Shown here: positions 1 through 8,688 of the stretch, in pieces
Position numbering within the stretch: position 1 is the stretch's first letter
Layout of the letters: each line of letters begins with the position of its first letter
Assembly (NCBI RefSeq): GCF_900155985.1
Contig: NZ_FTMA01000002.1
Coordinates: 394,181 to 458,180 of the forward strand
Direction: 5' to 3'
Source: Maribacter ulvicola
GTDB lineage: Bacteria > Bacteroidota > Bacteroidia > Flavobacteriales > Flavobacteriaceae
Length of the DNA stretch: 64,000 nt
The notes under the pieces: generated by a model
The model's database searches: none
What the model saw: the letters and a program-made list of their open reading frames with translations, nothing else
What the model was told of the DNA's origin: nothing
Position numbers and translations under genes: made by a program

Positions 1-27
1 GCTTTTTTTTTGAATTAATAATAACAA

Positions 28-444
28 CTAACTAAGATGTGAAATCAGTTCAATTTCAGCATTTAATAATTTTGAAATTGGGCAAACCGATTTTGCTTTT
101 TCCGCAATTTCATTGAACTGGTCGTTCTTGATTTCTGGTACATCCCCTTTTAAATCAAGAATTATCTTAACAATCTCACCATCTTTAAATTCTACCTTAG
201 CTTCCACGTCAAGCGAATTGGGTGTATAACCTTCTTCGCCCAATAAAAAACTCAATTGCATAGAAAAACAACCTGCGTGGGCTGCTCCTATAAGTTCTTC
301 AGGGTTGGTGCCATTACCATGCTCAAACCTAGTGTTGTATGAGTATTGCGTATCTTGCAAAACTGTACTTTCTGTTGTTAAGGTTCCTTGTCCCTCTTTT
401 CCGCTACCTTTCCAAGTAGCGTATGCTTTTCTTATAAAATTCAT
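28..444 (-). CDS. OsmC/Ohr-family peroxiredoxin-like protein
   Basis: A 138-residue protein of the OsmC family, small cytoplasmic thiol peroxidases that reduce organic hydroperoxides. Both redox cysteines of the family are visible: Cys59 in AHAGCFSM and Cys121 in SVCPISK. The length is normal for the OsmC branch and there is no signal peptide. It lies 26 nt downstream of the Old Yellow Enzyme gene on the same strand, so the two are probably co-transcribed as an electrophile/peroxide response pair. The substrate cannot be told from sequence; the family call is secure. Confidence 0.93.
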   Translation of the reverse strand: MNFIRKAYATWKGSGKEGQGTLTTESTVLQDTQYSYNTRFEHGNGTNPEELIGAAHAGCFSMQLSFLLGEEGYTPNSLDVEAKVEFKDGEIVKIILDLKGDVPEIKNDQFNEIAEKAKSVCPISKLLNAEIELISHLS

Positions 445-470
445 ATGTATATTCTAATAGTTAATAATAA

Positions 471-1580
471 TTATGCGTGTTCTGTCTTTTGGTTATACCT
501 AGGGTAATCAATGTAGCCTTCTTTACCACCGGAATAGAAGGTGTCCGTATCCCATTCTGCCAGGTCATAACCATTGGCAAAACGTTCTACCAAATCTGGA
601 TTGGAAATAAAGAGTTTACCGTACGCAACTAAATCTGCATTACCGGCTTCAATAATTTTGTTTCCAGACTCTTGATCAAATCCTGCATTGATTATTAAAG
701 TGCCGTTATATAAAGGCCTAAAATGTTCAGCTATATTTTTTACGGCATAAGGTATTTCTGAAACATCTGTAAATGGTTCGGAAAGGTGAATATATGCCAA
801 ATTATAATCGTTTAATTCTTTAATGATATATTCAAATGTTGGTATGGTATTTTCATCCATGGTTATACCGAACATGCCATCTAAAGAAGGATTGAACCGT
901 ACACCTATTTTCTCTTGTGGTACCACTTCTTTTATGCTATCTAATACTTCAAAAAAGAAACGTGTTCTGTTTTTAATTGAACCGCCATATTTATCATTTC
1001 TAATATTAGAAGTTCCATTAAAAAATTGGTGAAATAAATACCCGTTAGAAGAATGTATTTCTACGCCATCAAAACCAGCTTTAATAGCATTTTTTGCCGC
1101 ATTCTTAAAATCATTTACCGTTTGTTTGATGTCTTCAGTAGTCATTGCTTTTGGTGTAACCGTATCCTTAAAGCCTTCTGGTGTAAAACTTTGAGCGTTG
1201 GGGTTAAGGGCCGACGGCGCCAAAGGCAAATCACCATTATGAAAATCTGGATGTGACATTCTCCCTACATGCCATAACTGAATGAATATCTTACCTCCCT
1301 CATGATGCACTTCATCGGTTACTTTTTTCCACCCCTCTATTTGTTGTTTAGAATATATACCCGGTGTATTTACATATCCTACCGCTTGTTTTGAAACTTG
1401 GGACCCTTCGGTAATAATTAACCCTGCAGAAGCTCTTTGCTTGTAATAAGGCACATGTAAATCTTCTGTAGGAACATTACCGTCATTGGCAGCCCTGCTA
1501 CGTGTCATAGGAGCCATGACTACCCTATTCTTTACACTTAGATTTTTATGAAATGGGGTTAAAATTGCTTGCTTACTCAT
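471..1580 (-). CDS. Old Yellow Enzyme family alkene reductase (NADH:flavin oxidoreductase)
   Basis: A 369-residue FMN-dependent ene-reductase of the Old Yellow Enzyme/NemA family. A TIM-barrel start (LTPFHKNLSVKNRVVMAPMT) is followed by QLWHVGR around residues 101-107 and the substrate-binding His176/Asn179 pair in VEIHSSNGY. Such enzymes reduce activated C=C bonds of unsaturated carbonyls, nitro compounds or quinones with NAD(P)H in the cytoplasm. It is upstream of and close to the osmC-like gene on the same strand, suggesting an electrophile-stress operon. It diverges from the TonB receptor across about 210 nt. The physiological substrate is unknown. Confidence 0.94.
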   Translation of the reverse strand: MSKQAILTPFHKNLSVKNRVVMAPMTRSRAANDGNVPTEDLHVPYYKQRASAGLIITEGSQVSKQAVGYVNTPGIYSKQQIEGWKKVTDEVHHEGGKIFIQLWHVGRMSHPDFHNGDLPLAPSALNPNAQSFTPEGFKDTVTPKAMTTEDIKQTVNDFKNAAKNAIKAGFDGVEIHSSNGYLFHQFFNGTSNIRNDKYGGSIKNRTRFFFEVLDSIKEVVPQEKIGVRFNPSLDGMFGITMDENTIPTFEYIIKELNDYNLAYIHLSEPFTDVSEIPYAVKNIAEHFRPLYNGTLIINAGFDQESGNKIIEAGNADLVAYGKLFISNPDLVERFANGYDLAEWDTDTFYSGGKEGYIDYPRYNQKTEHA

Positions 1581-1791
1581 TTATTTTAATATTAAAATGG
1601 CTAATTCTTGGCTAACAAAGTTCTTAATAAAGGACTTAGAATTTTAACTCTAATCACTAAAAATTTATAATTAATCCTTAAAAAGTAGATTTACTTCTGC
1701 TTAATATTATTTTTGCTTTTTTTAAATTTTAAAACCTTAGAAATTTTTTATCGTAAGTAATTTTAAAGACAACCATTTTAAATCAAAATTT

Positions 1792-4044
1792 ATGAATTAC
1801 CGCCATATGAAGGCAATTAAGCTTTTAACTTTCTTTCTATTATTAGGTGTATTCTGTGAAGCAAATGCCCAAAGTCTAAAAGGTGTAGTCACTGACAAAA
1901 ACGGTGTAGCCTTAGAAAACGCAGGTGTTTTCAACCAGTCAACAGGGCAACATAGTCACTCTAACCTTTCTGGTTCATTTTCGCTTCCGGGAACTACTTT
2001 AAATGATTCCATTTTCTTCTCCAATTTGGGCTTCAAAACTTTTATTTTGGTTGTGAATCAGCAACATTTAAATGAAGGAATCCATGTAAAGTTAGAAGAA
2101 TCTAGCATTAATTTAAATCAAGTAGTTGTGGTATCAAAAGTAAATGCCATGAGTAGAATTGTAAATATTGATGTGCAAAACGATCCCGTAAAATCATCTC
2201 AAGAAATTCTAAGAAAAGTGCCAGGACTTATTATTGGTCAGCATGCCGGAGGTGGAAAGGCAGAACAGATCTTTTTAAGAGGATTTGATATTGACCACGG
2301 TACAGATGTGGCGTTAAGTGTTGATGGTATGCCTGTAAACATGGTGTCTCATGCCCATGGACAAGGTTATGCAGATCTTCATTTTGTAATACCCGAAACT
2401 ATTGACAATATTAACTTTGGAAAAGGACCCTATTATGCCGATAAAGGAGATTTTAATACTGCAGGATATGTAGATTTAAGCCTTAAAAAAAGTATTGATA
2501 AGAGTATGGTTTCTTTTGAAACGGGACAATTTAACACCAATAGGTTTGTTGGTATGTTTGATGTATTGGAAAGCAGTAAGAGTAATGCATATATAGCTTC
2601 TGAATTATACCTAACGGACGGTCCTTTTGATTCTCCTCAAAATTTTAATCGTTTAAATATTCTTGGTCGTTATAATTATAAAGATGTTGGAACGGAAGAA
2701 TTGACATTGACCGCTTCGCATTTTCAAAGTAAATGGGATGCATCGGGTCAAATTCCTCAGCGGGCAATAGATCAGAACATTATTGGTCGTTTTGGCGCTA
2801 TAGATGATACCGAAGGCGGACAAACTAGTAGAACAAATTTGATGTTAAATCACACTAAGTTTTTAGGCGAAGATCAATTTTTAAAGACAAGAGCTTTTGT
2901 AAGCAAATATGATTTTGAGCTATTTTCCAACTTCACGTTCTTTTTAGAAGATCCGGTGAATGGTGATCAAATTCGCCAGTATGAAGATAGGACTATAATG
3001 GGTGCAGAAACGGTTTTTGAGCAAATCAATATTGCTGTTGGTGAACATGATACCTTTAAATATTCTGGTGGTGTCGGTTTTAGAAATGATAATGTAGATG
3101 ATGTCACTTTAGAGCATACCTTAAATAGAAAAACGGTTCTAGAACAATATGCGTTTGGTGATGTAGATGAAACAAATGTCTATGGTTTTGTAAATGGTGA
3201 ATATAAAACAGGTAATTGGACCTTTAATCCGTCTGTACGAGTAGATTATTTTAACTTCGATTATGAAAACAAATTGAGTGAACTTTACGATAATAAAAGT
3301 GAAAGTAAAGCAATTGTTAGTCCGAAGCTAAATACTTTATATTCGGTAAACCGCAATTGGCAATTGTTCTTAAAAACAGGTTTAGGTTTTCACTCTAACG
3401 ACGCACGTGTTGTCACGGCCAATGAAGGAAGAGATGTGTTGCCCAAAGCATATGGTGTAGATTTTGGAACCATAATTAAACCGGTTGATAAGCTAGTATT
3501 GAATGCGACCTTATGGGGCTTGCTTTTAGACCAGGAATTTGTCTATGTAGGTGATGCTGGTATTGTAGAACCTAGTGGTAAAACGAGAAGAGTTGGTGTA
3601 GAACTTGGTGGGCGTTATCAGTTATCAGATTGGTTATACCTTTATAGTGATGTTAACTATACCTATGCTAGAAGTACAGAAGAAGCGGATGGTGAAGATT
3701 ATATTCCCCTTGCACCAGATTTCACGGCAGTAGGCGGACTATCAATTACCGATTTAGGTAATTTCTCCGGTAATTTAAACTATAGATATTTGGGTGATAG
3801 AGCGGCAAATGAAGATAATAGTATTATTGCTGAAGGGTATTTTGTAACCGATCTAAACCTGAATTATGATATTAAAAACTGGACAATCGGTGTAATCGTA
3901 GAAAACCTATTTGATACCGAATGGAACGAAACTCAGTTTGCTACAGAAAGTAGATTGTTTAATGAAACTGCATCCGTAGAGGAAATTCACTTTACTCCCG
4001 GAACTCCTTTTTATTTAAGAGGAAAGGTTTCTGTGAGGTTTTAA
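1792..4044 (+). CDS. TonB-dependent receptor with carboxypeptidase-regulatory-like N-terminal domain
   Basis: A 750-residue outer-membrane receptor. A signal peptide ends near residue 26 (FCEANAQ). A CarboxypepD_reg-like beta-sandwich follows (about residues 28-105, SLKGVVTDKNGVALENAGV), then a plug domain (about 115-240, with GQHAGGGKAEQIFLRGFDID) and a long 22-strand-type barrel ending in an aromatic residue (KVSVRF). It imports a ligand using TonB energy; the ligand is unknown. The motif VSHAHGQGYADLHF in the plug is typical of this receptor subfamily. The ATG at 1807 is an alternative start that gives a more canonical signal peptide. An AraC regulator follows after a hairpin terminator, and a metal or redox role would fit the neighbours, but that is inference. 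Confidence 0.93.
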   Translation: MNYRHMKAIKLLTFFLLLGVFCEANAQSLKGVVTDKNGVALENAGVFNQSTGQHSHSNLSGSFSLPGTTLNDSIFFSNLGFKTFILVVNQQHLNEGIHVKLEESSINLNQVVVVSKVNAMSRIVNIDVQNDPVKSSQEILRKVPGLIIGQHAGGGKAEQIFLRGFDIDHGTDVALSVDGMPVNMVSHAHGQGYADLHFVIPETIDNINFGKGPYYADKGDFNTAGYVDLSLKKSIDKSMVSFETGQFNTNRFVGMFDVLESSKSNAYIASELYLTDGPFDSPQNFNRLNILGRYNYKDVGTEELTLTASHFQSKWDASGQIPQRAIDQNIIGRFGAIDDTEGGQTSRTNLMLNHTKFLGEDQFLKTRAFVSKYDFELFSNFTFFLEDPVNGDQIRQYEDRTIMGAETVFEQINIAVGEHDTFKYSGGVGFRNDNVDDVTLEHTLNRKTVLEQYAFGDVDETNVYGFVNGEYKTGNWTFNPSVRVDYFNFDYENKLSELYDNKSESKAIVSPKLNTLYSVNRNWQLFLKTGLGFHSNDARVVTANEGRDVLPKAYGVDFGTIIKPVDKLVLNATLWGLLLDQEFVYVGDAGIVEPSGKTRRVGVELGGRYQLSDWLYLYSDVNYTYARSTEEADGEDYIPLAPDFTAVGGLSITDLGNFSGNLNYRYLGDRAANEDNSIIAEGYFVTDLNLNYDIKNWTIGVIVENLFDTEWNETQFATESRLFNETASVEEIHFTPGTPFYLRGKVSVRF

Positions 4045-4069
4045 AGAACTATTACAAGAACAATATTTT

Positions 4070-4110
4070 AAAAGGTTGATCCATTGCTTATGTAATGAAT
4101 CAACCTTTTT
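4070..4110 (+). terminator. Rho-independent terminator after the TonB receptor
   Basis: An inverted repeat AAAAGGTTGAT / ATCAACCTTTT, extended by CATT/AATG across one mismatch with an 8-nt loop, runs into a T tract. It begins 25 nt after the receptor stop codon. Confidence 0.85.
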
Positions 4111-4125
4111 TTAGACCAATATTGC

Positions 4126-4968
4126 ATGCAAGAAGTTTTTAAAGATTTTAGTACCGGTGGATTATTGAAAATAGGTAATGAATTATTATTAGAGTCCTAT
4201 ACAAAGCCAAAGCAAGCGGGTATCTATATTTTTATAAGAACTACTACTCAAAAGGCATATTTAGAGGTGGATGGTGTTCCATATACCATTTCTGAGCATA
4301 GCCTATTGGCATTGACACCAATTCAATTTTTGCATTATACTGATGGTCAAAATTTAATCGTATATCAATTTAACAGAGAATTTTATTGTATTAAAGACCA
4401 TGATCAAGAAGTAAGCTGTGCCGGTCTGTTATTTTTTGGCAATGCACATATACCTGTTATAGACTTAGGAGAGAAAGAACAGCGAAAGTTTGATACGTTA
4501 CATGAGGTCTTTGTAGACGAGTTAGAAACCGAAGATACCATACAGGCAGAAATGCTGCGTATGCTCATGGCGCGTTTTATGATCATGAGCACAAGATTAC
4601 TTAAAGCAAAAGAAGGTTTCAGTAATAATAGTAATGACGTAAAAGTAGATTTGTTACGAGGATTTAATTTATTGGTTGAAGAGCATTATAAGACAGAACA
4701 TTCAGTTGCGTTCTATGCCAATAAATTATTTAAATCACCTAAGACGCTTTCTAACACTTTTTCAAAATTCAATACCACTCCCCTTCAAATAATTCATGAG
4801 CGAATTATTCTTGAAGCAAAGCGCTTACTTATTTACACGGATAAGACCGCAAAAGAAATTGCTTATGAAATAGGCTTTGATGATGCATCTCATTTAAGTC
4901 GTTTGTTTAAAAAGCAAACCCTACAGTCTCCTTCTGATTTTAAGAAACAACTTAAAAAATCCTATTAG
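4126..4968 (+). CDS. AraC-family transcriptional regulator
   Basis: A 280-residue regulator with an N-terminal cupin-like sensing half (about residues 1-165) and a C-terminal AraC double helix-turn-helix (about 185-280). The family signature is clear: AKEIAYEIGFDDASHLSRLFKKQTLQSPSDFKKQ. It has its own start 15 nt past the terminator of the TonB gene. Downstream on the same strand lie a small ORF, an AhpD-like gene and a cupredoxin-like gene, which are its most likely targets. The effector is not predictable from the sequence. Confidence 0.95.
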   Translation: MQEVFKDFSTGGLLKIGNELLLESYTKPKQAGIYIFIRTTTQKAYLEVDGVPYTISEHSLLALTPIQFLHYTDGQNLIVYQFNREFYCIKDHDQEVSCAGLLFFGNAHIPVIDLGEKEQRKFDTLHEVFVDELETEDTIQAEMLRMLMARFMIMSTRLLKAKEGFSNNSNDVKVDLLRGFNLLVEEHYKTEHSVAFYANKLFKSPKTLSNTFSKFNTTPLQIIHERIILEAKRLLIYTDKTAKEIAYEIGFDDASHLSRLFKKQTLQSPSDFKKQLKKSY

Positions 4969-5058
4969 GGAAAAATTGACAACACCTTGGGTGAAATTGC
5001 CCGTTTTAAGAGTCATAATATCTAGATCTTTGTAGTGTAGAATAAAAACATCAAAGAC

Positions 5059-5235
5059 ATGAACTTAAAACACAAATCAATCTTCAATTTAATAGAAATA
5101 TTTACATCTAAAAAAGCAGATGTTGTTAATAGTATTGACGCTAAACAACATTGTGAGCATAACCATATATCAGATTACTATTGTGATTCTGATGAGTCTT
5201 CTAGATTTAAAAAAGTATTCGGTTCTTTTTTATAA
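5059..5235 (+). CDS. Small hypothetical protein, 58 residues
   Basis: An open frame from ATG at 5059 to TAA at 5233-5235, encoding a 58-residue soluble, acidic-tailed peptide (begins MNLKHKSIFNLIEIF, contains CEHNHISDYYCDSDESS). The two cysteines and four histidines (H5, H32, H35, H37) could bind metal, but no known family was recognised. It fills the gap between the AraC regulator and the AhpD-like gene on the same strand, and ATG is preceded by an A-rich leader as in neighbouring genes. Codon use is like its neighbours. Coding status is plausible rather than proven. Confidence 0.45.
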   Translation: MNLKHKSIFNLIEIFTSKKADVVNSIDAKQHCEHNHISDYYCDSDESSRFKKVFGSFL

Positions 5236-5348
5236 GGGAAAAATAGACATGCAGAGAGGAAATCTCTACATGATAAGAATAGCACTTCCAATATACCTTT
5301 GTACCAGATAATTTAAAGAATAAATCAATAATATTAAAACAAAATAAC

Positions 5349-5882
5349 ATGAGCACATTTAATGTACCAACGAGAGAAGAAGTAAGCGAAAACAATCAAG
5401 TAATTTTCGACAATTTGAAAAAAGCATTAGGTTTTGTACCAAATTTATATGCTACCTATGCAAATAGTGATACGGCCTTGGAAAATTATTTAAATTTTGC
5501 CAATGCAAAAACTTCATTGTCTGCGAAAGAGAAAGAAGTGGTAAATCTTGCAGTAAGTCAAGTAAACAACTGTATCTACTGTTTATCTGCCCATACGGCA
5601 ATTGGTAAAATGAACGGATTTAGTGATGAGCAAATTCTTGAATTAAGAGCAGGTAAGGCCTCTTTTGATCCTAAATTGGATGCTCTAGCCCAATTGGCAA
5701 AAAATATTACTGTAAATAGAGGACGTACAGATCAAAATGTTTTGGAAAACTATTTTTCAGTAGGGTATACCAAAGCCAACTTAATTGATACAATAGCACT
5801 TGTGGGAGACAAAACAATTTCTAACTACGTGCATAGTACAACACAAGTACCAGTAGATTTTCCAGTTGCAGTTTCTTTATAA
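5349..5882 (+). CDS. AhpD-like carboxymuconolactone decarboxylase family protein
   Basis: A 177-residue all-alpha protein of the CMD/AhpD superfamily (peroxidase-related branch). The redox site Cys75-x-x-Cys78 with His82 is intact in NNCIYCLSAHTAIG. Such proteins act as thiol-dependent peroxidases or reductants in the cytoplasm. It is preceded by an AraC regulator and a small ORF and followed 67 nt later by a secreted cupredoxin-like gene, with no terminator between them, so co-expression is likely. Its substrate is unknown. Confidence 0.92.
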   Translation: MSTFNVPTREEVSENNQVIFDNLKKALGFVPNLYATYANSDTALENYLNFANAKTSLSAKEKEVVNLAVSQVNNCIYCLSAHTAIGKMNGFSDEQILELRAGKASFDPKLDALAQLAKNITVNRGRTDQNVLENYFSVGYTKANLIDTIALVGDKTISNYVHSTTQVPVDFPVAVSL

Positions 5883-5949
5883 ATACAATTTTACAAACAA
5901 TAATTATTAATCTATCCATTAGAGCAAAAGCTCATTAAATTTTAAACAC

Positions 5950-6336
5950 ATGAAAAAAGTATTATCAATTTTAGTTATCGTATTAGCATTCTCATTTAAC
6001 GCAAATGCTCAAGATAAAATGATGAACCAACCAGTTAAAAAAATTGCCCTAGAGCAAACAACTGGTGAGTTTACCCAAAAGTCTATTACCGTTAGTGAAG
6101 GAACTTATGTTTTTGACGTTGCTAACAATAATGTAGGTAAAGATGTTGGTTTGGTATTGGTGAAAAAAGGGAAAGACGCCTCTAAACCAGAAAATCACAT
6201 TCAGACGGCATATGTAACGGCAGCAGTAAAGAATAACACTGTAGGTCATTCTAAAGCAACAAAATTGGAAAAAGGAGAGTATGTATATTTCTGTCCTTTA
6301 AATCCTACTCCACAGTATAGTCTTATTGTAAAATAA
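5950..6336 (+). CDS. Secreted cupredoxin-fold protein
   Basis: A 128-residue periplasmic protein. A cleavable signal peptide ends at about residue 20 (FSFNANAQ) and is followed by a beta-rich domain that resembles cupredoxin-like proteins of the EfeO/plastocyanin type (FTQKSITVSEGTYVFDVANNNVGKDVGLVLV, later EKGEYVYFCPLNPTPQYSLIVK). One cysteine sits where the type-1 copper cysteine would be, but the usual following His and Met are replaced (CPLNPTPQY), so copper binding is doubtful. It ends with a strong terminator and probably forms a unit with the AhpD-like gene. Confidence 0.75.
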   Translation: MKKVLSILVIVLAFSFNANAQDKMMNQPVKKIALEQTTGEFTQKSITVSEGTYVFDVANNNVGKDVGLVLVKKGKDASKPENHIQTAYVTAAVKNNTVGHSKATKLEKGEYVYFCPLNPTPQYSLIVK

Positions 6337-6355
6337 GTACTAAATGGTTAAAATG

Positions 6356-6390
6356 AAAAGGGCTGTTCTTAAATGAACAGCCCTTTTGTA
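6356..6390. terminator. Bidirectional terminator between convergent genes
   Basis: A perfect 13-bp stem AAAAGGGCTGTTC / GAACAGCCCTTTT with a 6-nt loop lies between the convergent cupredoxin-like and helicase genes. The A and T runs at its flanks allow it to act in both directions. Confidence 0.92.
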
Positions 6391-6429
6391 TTTTATGTTA
6401 TCTGATAAAACAAAAACAGTATATAGAAC

Positions 6430-7983
6430 TTAATCTTCTGGCGGATGACCGTGAATATCTTCAAATACGGTATCGAAATTCTCGCGTAAGTAAGCATTTA
6501 ATTTCTTTTGATAATCATCTTTTAACCAGCTTAAAAAATTGTAGGTACTCTTACTTATACATTTACCATAAACATGAATACGATTATCAATATCTTCTTT
6601 TAGAAGTTTTGCTAGTGCTATAGCATCATATACGTCCTCACTATTTTCTATACACATGTACGCATGCTGTGCAATAGAGCGTTCCAGAACAACCTTAGAA
6701 GATTCCCCGGCAAAGGTTGCCGTTTTATAGGTTTCCTTGATATCGAAATAGGTTTCTTTAGAATTTTTAAAAGCTGCCTTTACCTCTTCTGAAAGGTCTA
6801 ATTTAAAGTCACTTTCAATATCTTCATCATCACGAATACGATCCATGTAGAAATTAGGAGACTTAAAAATAGCTCCCCAATCTAAATCTGCACCCCAAGG
6901 CCCAAATCGATATAGGTTGTTACCTAAATCAATTACTGTAAATTTAGATTTATTATTCAAAACCCTTGATCCTCTACCGATCATTTGATAGTAAAGTGTT
7001 AGCGATTTTGTTGCTCTATTAAGAATAATAGTATCAATAGTTGGTTCATCAAAACCAGTGGTTAAGATACTTACCGATGTTAAAATGGCATCAGGTGTTT
7101 CTTTAAACCATTTTAAGGTATGTTTACGTTGTTTTTTGGTAGCGGTATTATCTAAATGTCTAATATTTAAACCAGCAGCTTCAAAAGTATGATACACTTG
7201 AATAGATGTTTCAATACCATTATTAAAAATTAAGGTCTTTTTTCCTTTAGAATGTTTAGTGTAAGCTTCTAGAAGCTTGTTTAACATTGCCGGACTCGTG
7301 TATAAATCAGCAGATGATTTTACGGTATAATCACCGTTAGACCCTATTTCAAGGGATGTTAGCCCCATATCGTACTGAAAAACTTCAGCCCTGGCTAAGA
7401 AATCATTGGCAATTAGGTTTTCTATGGTTTCTCCTGGTATAAGCTCATCATAGTTTTTGTTCATTGGCAAGTCCTTGTTAGAACTTAACGGAGTAGCCGT
7501 TACACCAAGAACAAAAGAATTTTCAAAGAACTTAAAAAGCTTGGTAAATGAGTTATAATGTGCTTCATCAATAATTACCAGGCCAACATCGGATATATCC
7601 AATTGGTCATCGTTCAACCTATTATTTAAGGTTTCTACCATGGCTACATAGCAACTGTAACGCTCATGATCATCAAGATTTGCCTTACTATTGACTACTT
7701 TGTTTACAACACCAAAACTAGTAAGCATCGATGAAGTTTGGTTACAAAGTTCAATACGGTGCGTCATAACCAAAACCTTCTTGTTATGATTTTTTAAATA
7801 CTGCCGTACCATTTCGGAAAAAATCACTGTTTTACCACCACCGGTCGGTAATTGGTATAGCAGGTGATAATCATCTCGTTCTGAATCGAACTTGTCAAAA
7901 ATTTGTTGAATTGCTCCTTGTTGATAGCTATAAAGTTCCTTTTCGGTCTTTCTATCTTGTAATTCAAAAACTGTCTCTTGCAT
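6430..7983 (-). CDS. DEAD/DEAH-box superfamily 2 helicase (paralogue A)
   Basis: A 517-residue SF2 helicase of the Ssl2/type III Res-like group. Walker A is LPTGGGKT with Lys51, motif II is DEAH at 139-142 (LVIIDEAHYNSF), motif III-like GVTATPLS follows, and the C-terminal half carries LTTGFDEP and QMIGRGSR. The last 130 residues have no recognised domain. It is an ATP-dependent DNA or RNA translocase of unknown task. A second gene at 53518-55029 encodes a close paralogue of nearly the same length. No nuclease or methylase partner is adjacent, so a restriction role is not supported. Confidence 0.92.
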   Translation of the reverse strand: MQETVFELQDRKTEKELYSYQQGAIQQIFDKFDSERDDYHLLYQLPTGGGKTVIFSEMVRQYLKNHNKKVLVMTHRIELCNQTSSMLTSFGVVNKVVNSKANLDDHERYSCYVAMVETLNNRLNDDQLDISDVGLVIIDEAHYNSFTKLFKFFENSFVLGVTATPLSSNKDLPMNKNYDELIPGETIENLIANDFLARAEVFQYDMGLTSLEIGSNGDYTVKSSADLYTSPAMLNKLLEAYTKHSKGKKTLIFNNGIETSIQVYHTFEAAGLNIRHLDNTATKKQRKHTLKWFKETPDAILTSVSILTTGFDEPTIDTIILNRATKSLTLYYQMIGRGSRVLNNKSKFTVIDLGNNLYRFGPWGADLDWGAIFKSPNFYMDRIRDDEDIESDFKLDLSEEVKAAFKNSKETYFDIKETYKTATFAGESSKVVLERSIAQHAYMCIENSEDVYDAIALAKLLKEDIDNRIHVYGKCISKSTYNFLSWLKDDYQKKLNAYLRENFDTVFEDIHGHPPED

Positions 7984-8103
7984 AAAATCTTCTCTGGAGT
8001 GTACAAAGGTAACATTCTCTCCATTACATTACTAATTCATGGGTTAAAAAGGGTATCTTTTGCGACTATTTGTAACCTAAATTAATTGTAATCGTATAAA
8101 ATT

Positions 8104-8688
8104 TTGGAACAATTCCATTTTCAAGTGTATAAACCGGTGGGTATGCTAAGTCAGATGACATCAGGTGAAGACCGTCAACTTCGTAAAAAGCGATTTTTAA
8201 GTGAATTGTTACATTTTACGGAAGGAATAATGCCTGTAGGTAGATTAGATGAAAAATCTGAAGGATTATTATTAATGACTACGGATGGTAAATTAAGTGA
8301 TACCATTAATAGTTCAGGGATAGAAAAGGAGTATTTAGCACAACTAGATGGTTTAATAACTGCTGATGCTATTAAAGAGCTGGCAAAAGGAGTAACTATA
8401 GGTTTGTTTGGGAAGAAATATACCACCAAATCATGTGTTATTCTACTTCTCAATGAACCCCCGGTCCTGCCTCAAGCAGATACAACCTTAAGAATAGGTA
8501 GGCATAGACCTACCTCTTGGGTCCGTGTTATAATAAAGGAGGGGAAATTTCGTCAAATACGTAAAATGACAGCGGCAGTCGGTTTTCCAACGGTTCGTTT
8601 AGTACGTATAAGAATTGGTAATATTGAATTAGGGCAAATGAAACCTAAAGAAGTGTTACCGGTAAAAATTAATCTTTCACCTTCCTAG
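8104..8688 (+). CDS. RluE/RsuA-type rRNA pseudouridine synthase
   Basis: A 194-residue pseudouridine synthase of the RsuA/RluE family, which isomerises a specific uridine in ribosomal RNA. The catalytic Asp49 sits in the family motif PVGRLDEKSEGLLLMT, and FRQIRKMTAAVGFPTVRLVRIRIG is the conserved C-terminal part. There is no S4 domain, as in RluE. The frame opens at TTG 8104; family proteins start right before the HxxxxKPxGxLSQ segment, so a non-ATG start here is reasonable. The 3-prime end overlaps the convergent EamA gene by 20 nt. Confidence 0.9.
   Translation: MEQFHFQVYKPVGMLSQMTSGEDRQLRKKRFLSELLHFTEGIMPVGRLDEKSEGLLLMTTDGKLSDTINSSGIEKEYLAQLDGLITADAIKELAKGVTIGLFGKKYTTKSCVILLLNEPPVLPQADTTLRIGRHRPTSWVRVIIKEGKFRQIRKMTAAVGFPTVRLVRIRIGNIELGQMKPKEVLPVKINLSPS

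Noticed and set aside
6430..8024. Type I or III restriction system at the helicase
   Set aside because: The protein resembles Res subunits in its helicase core only; no methylase or specificity gene is adjacent at either helicase locus.
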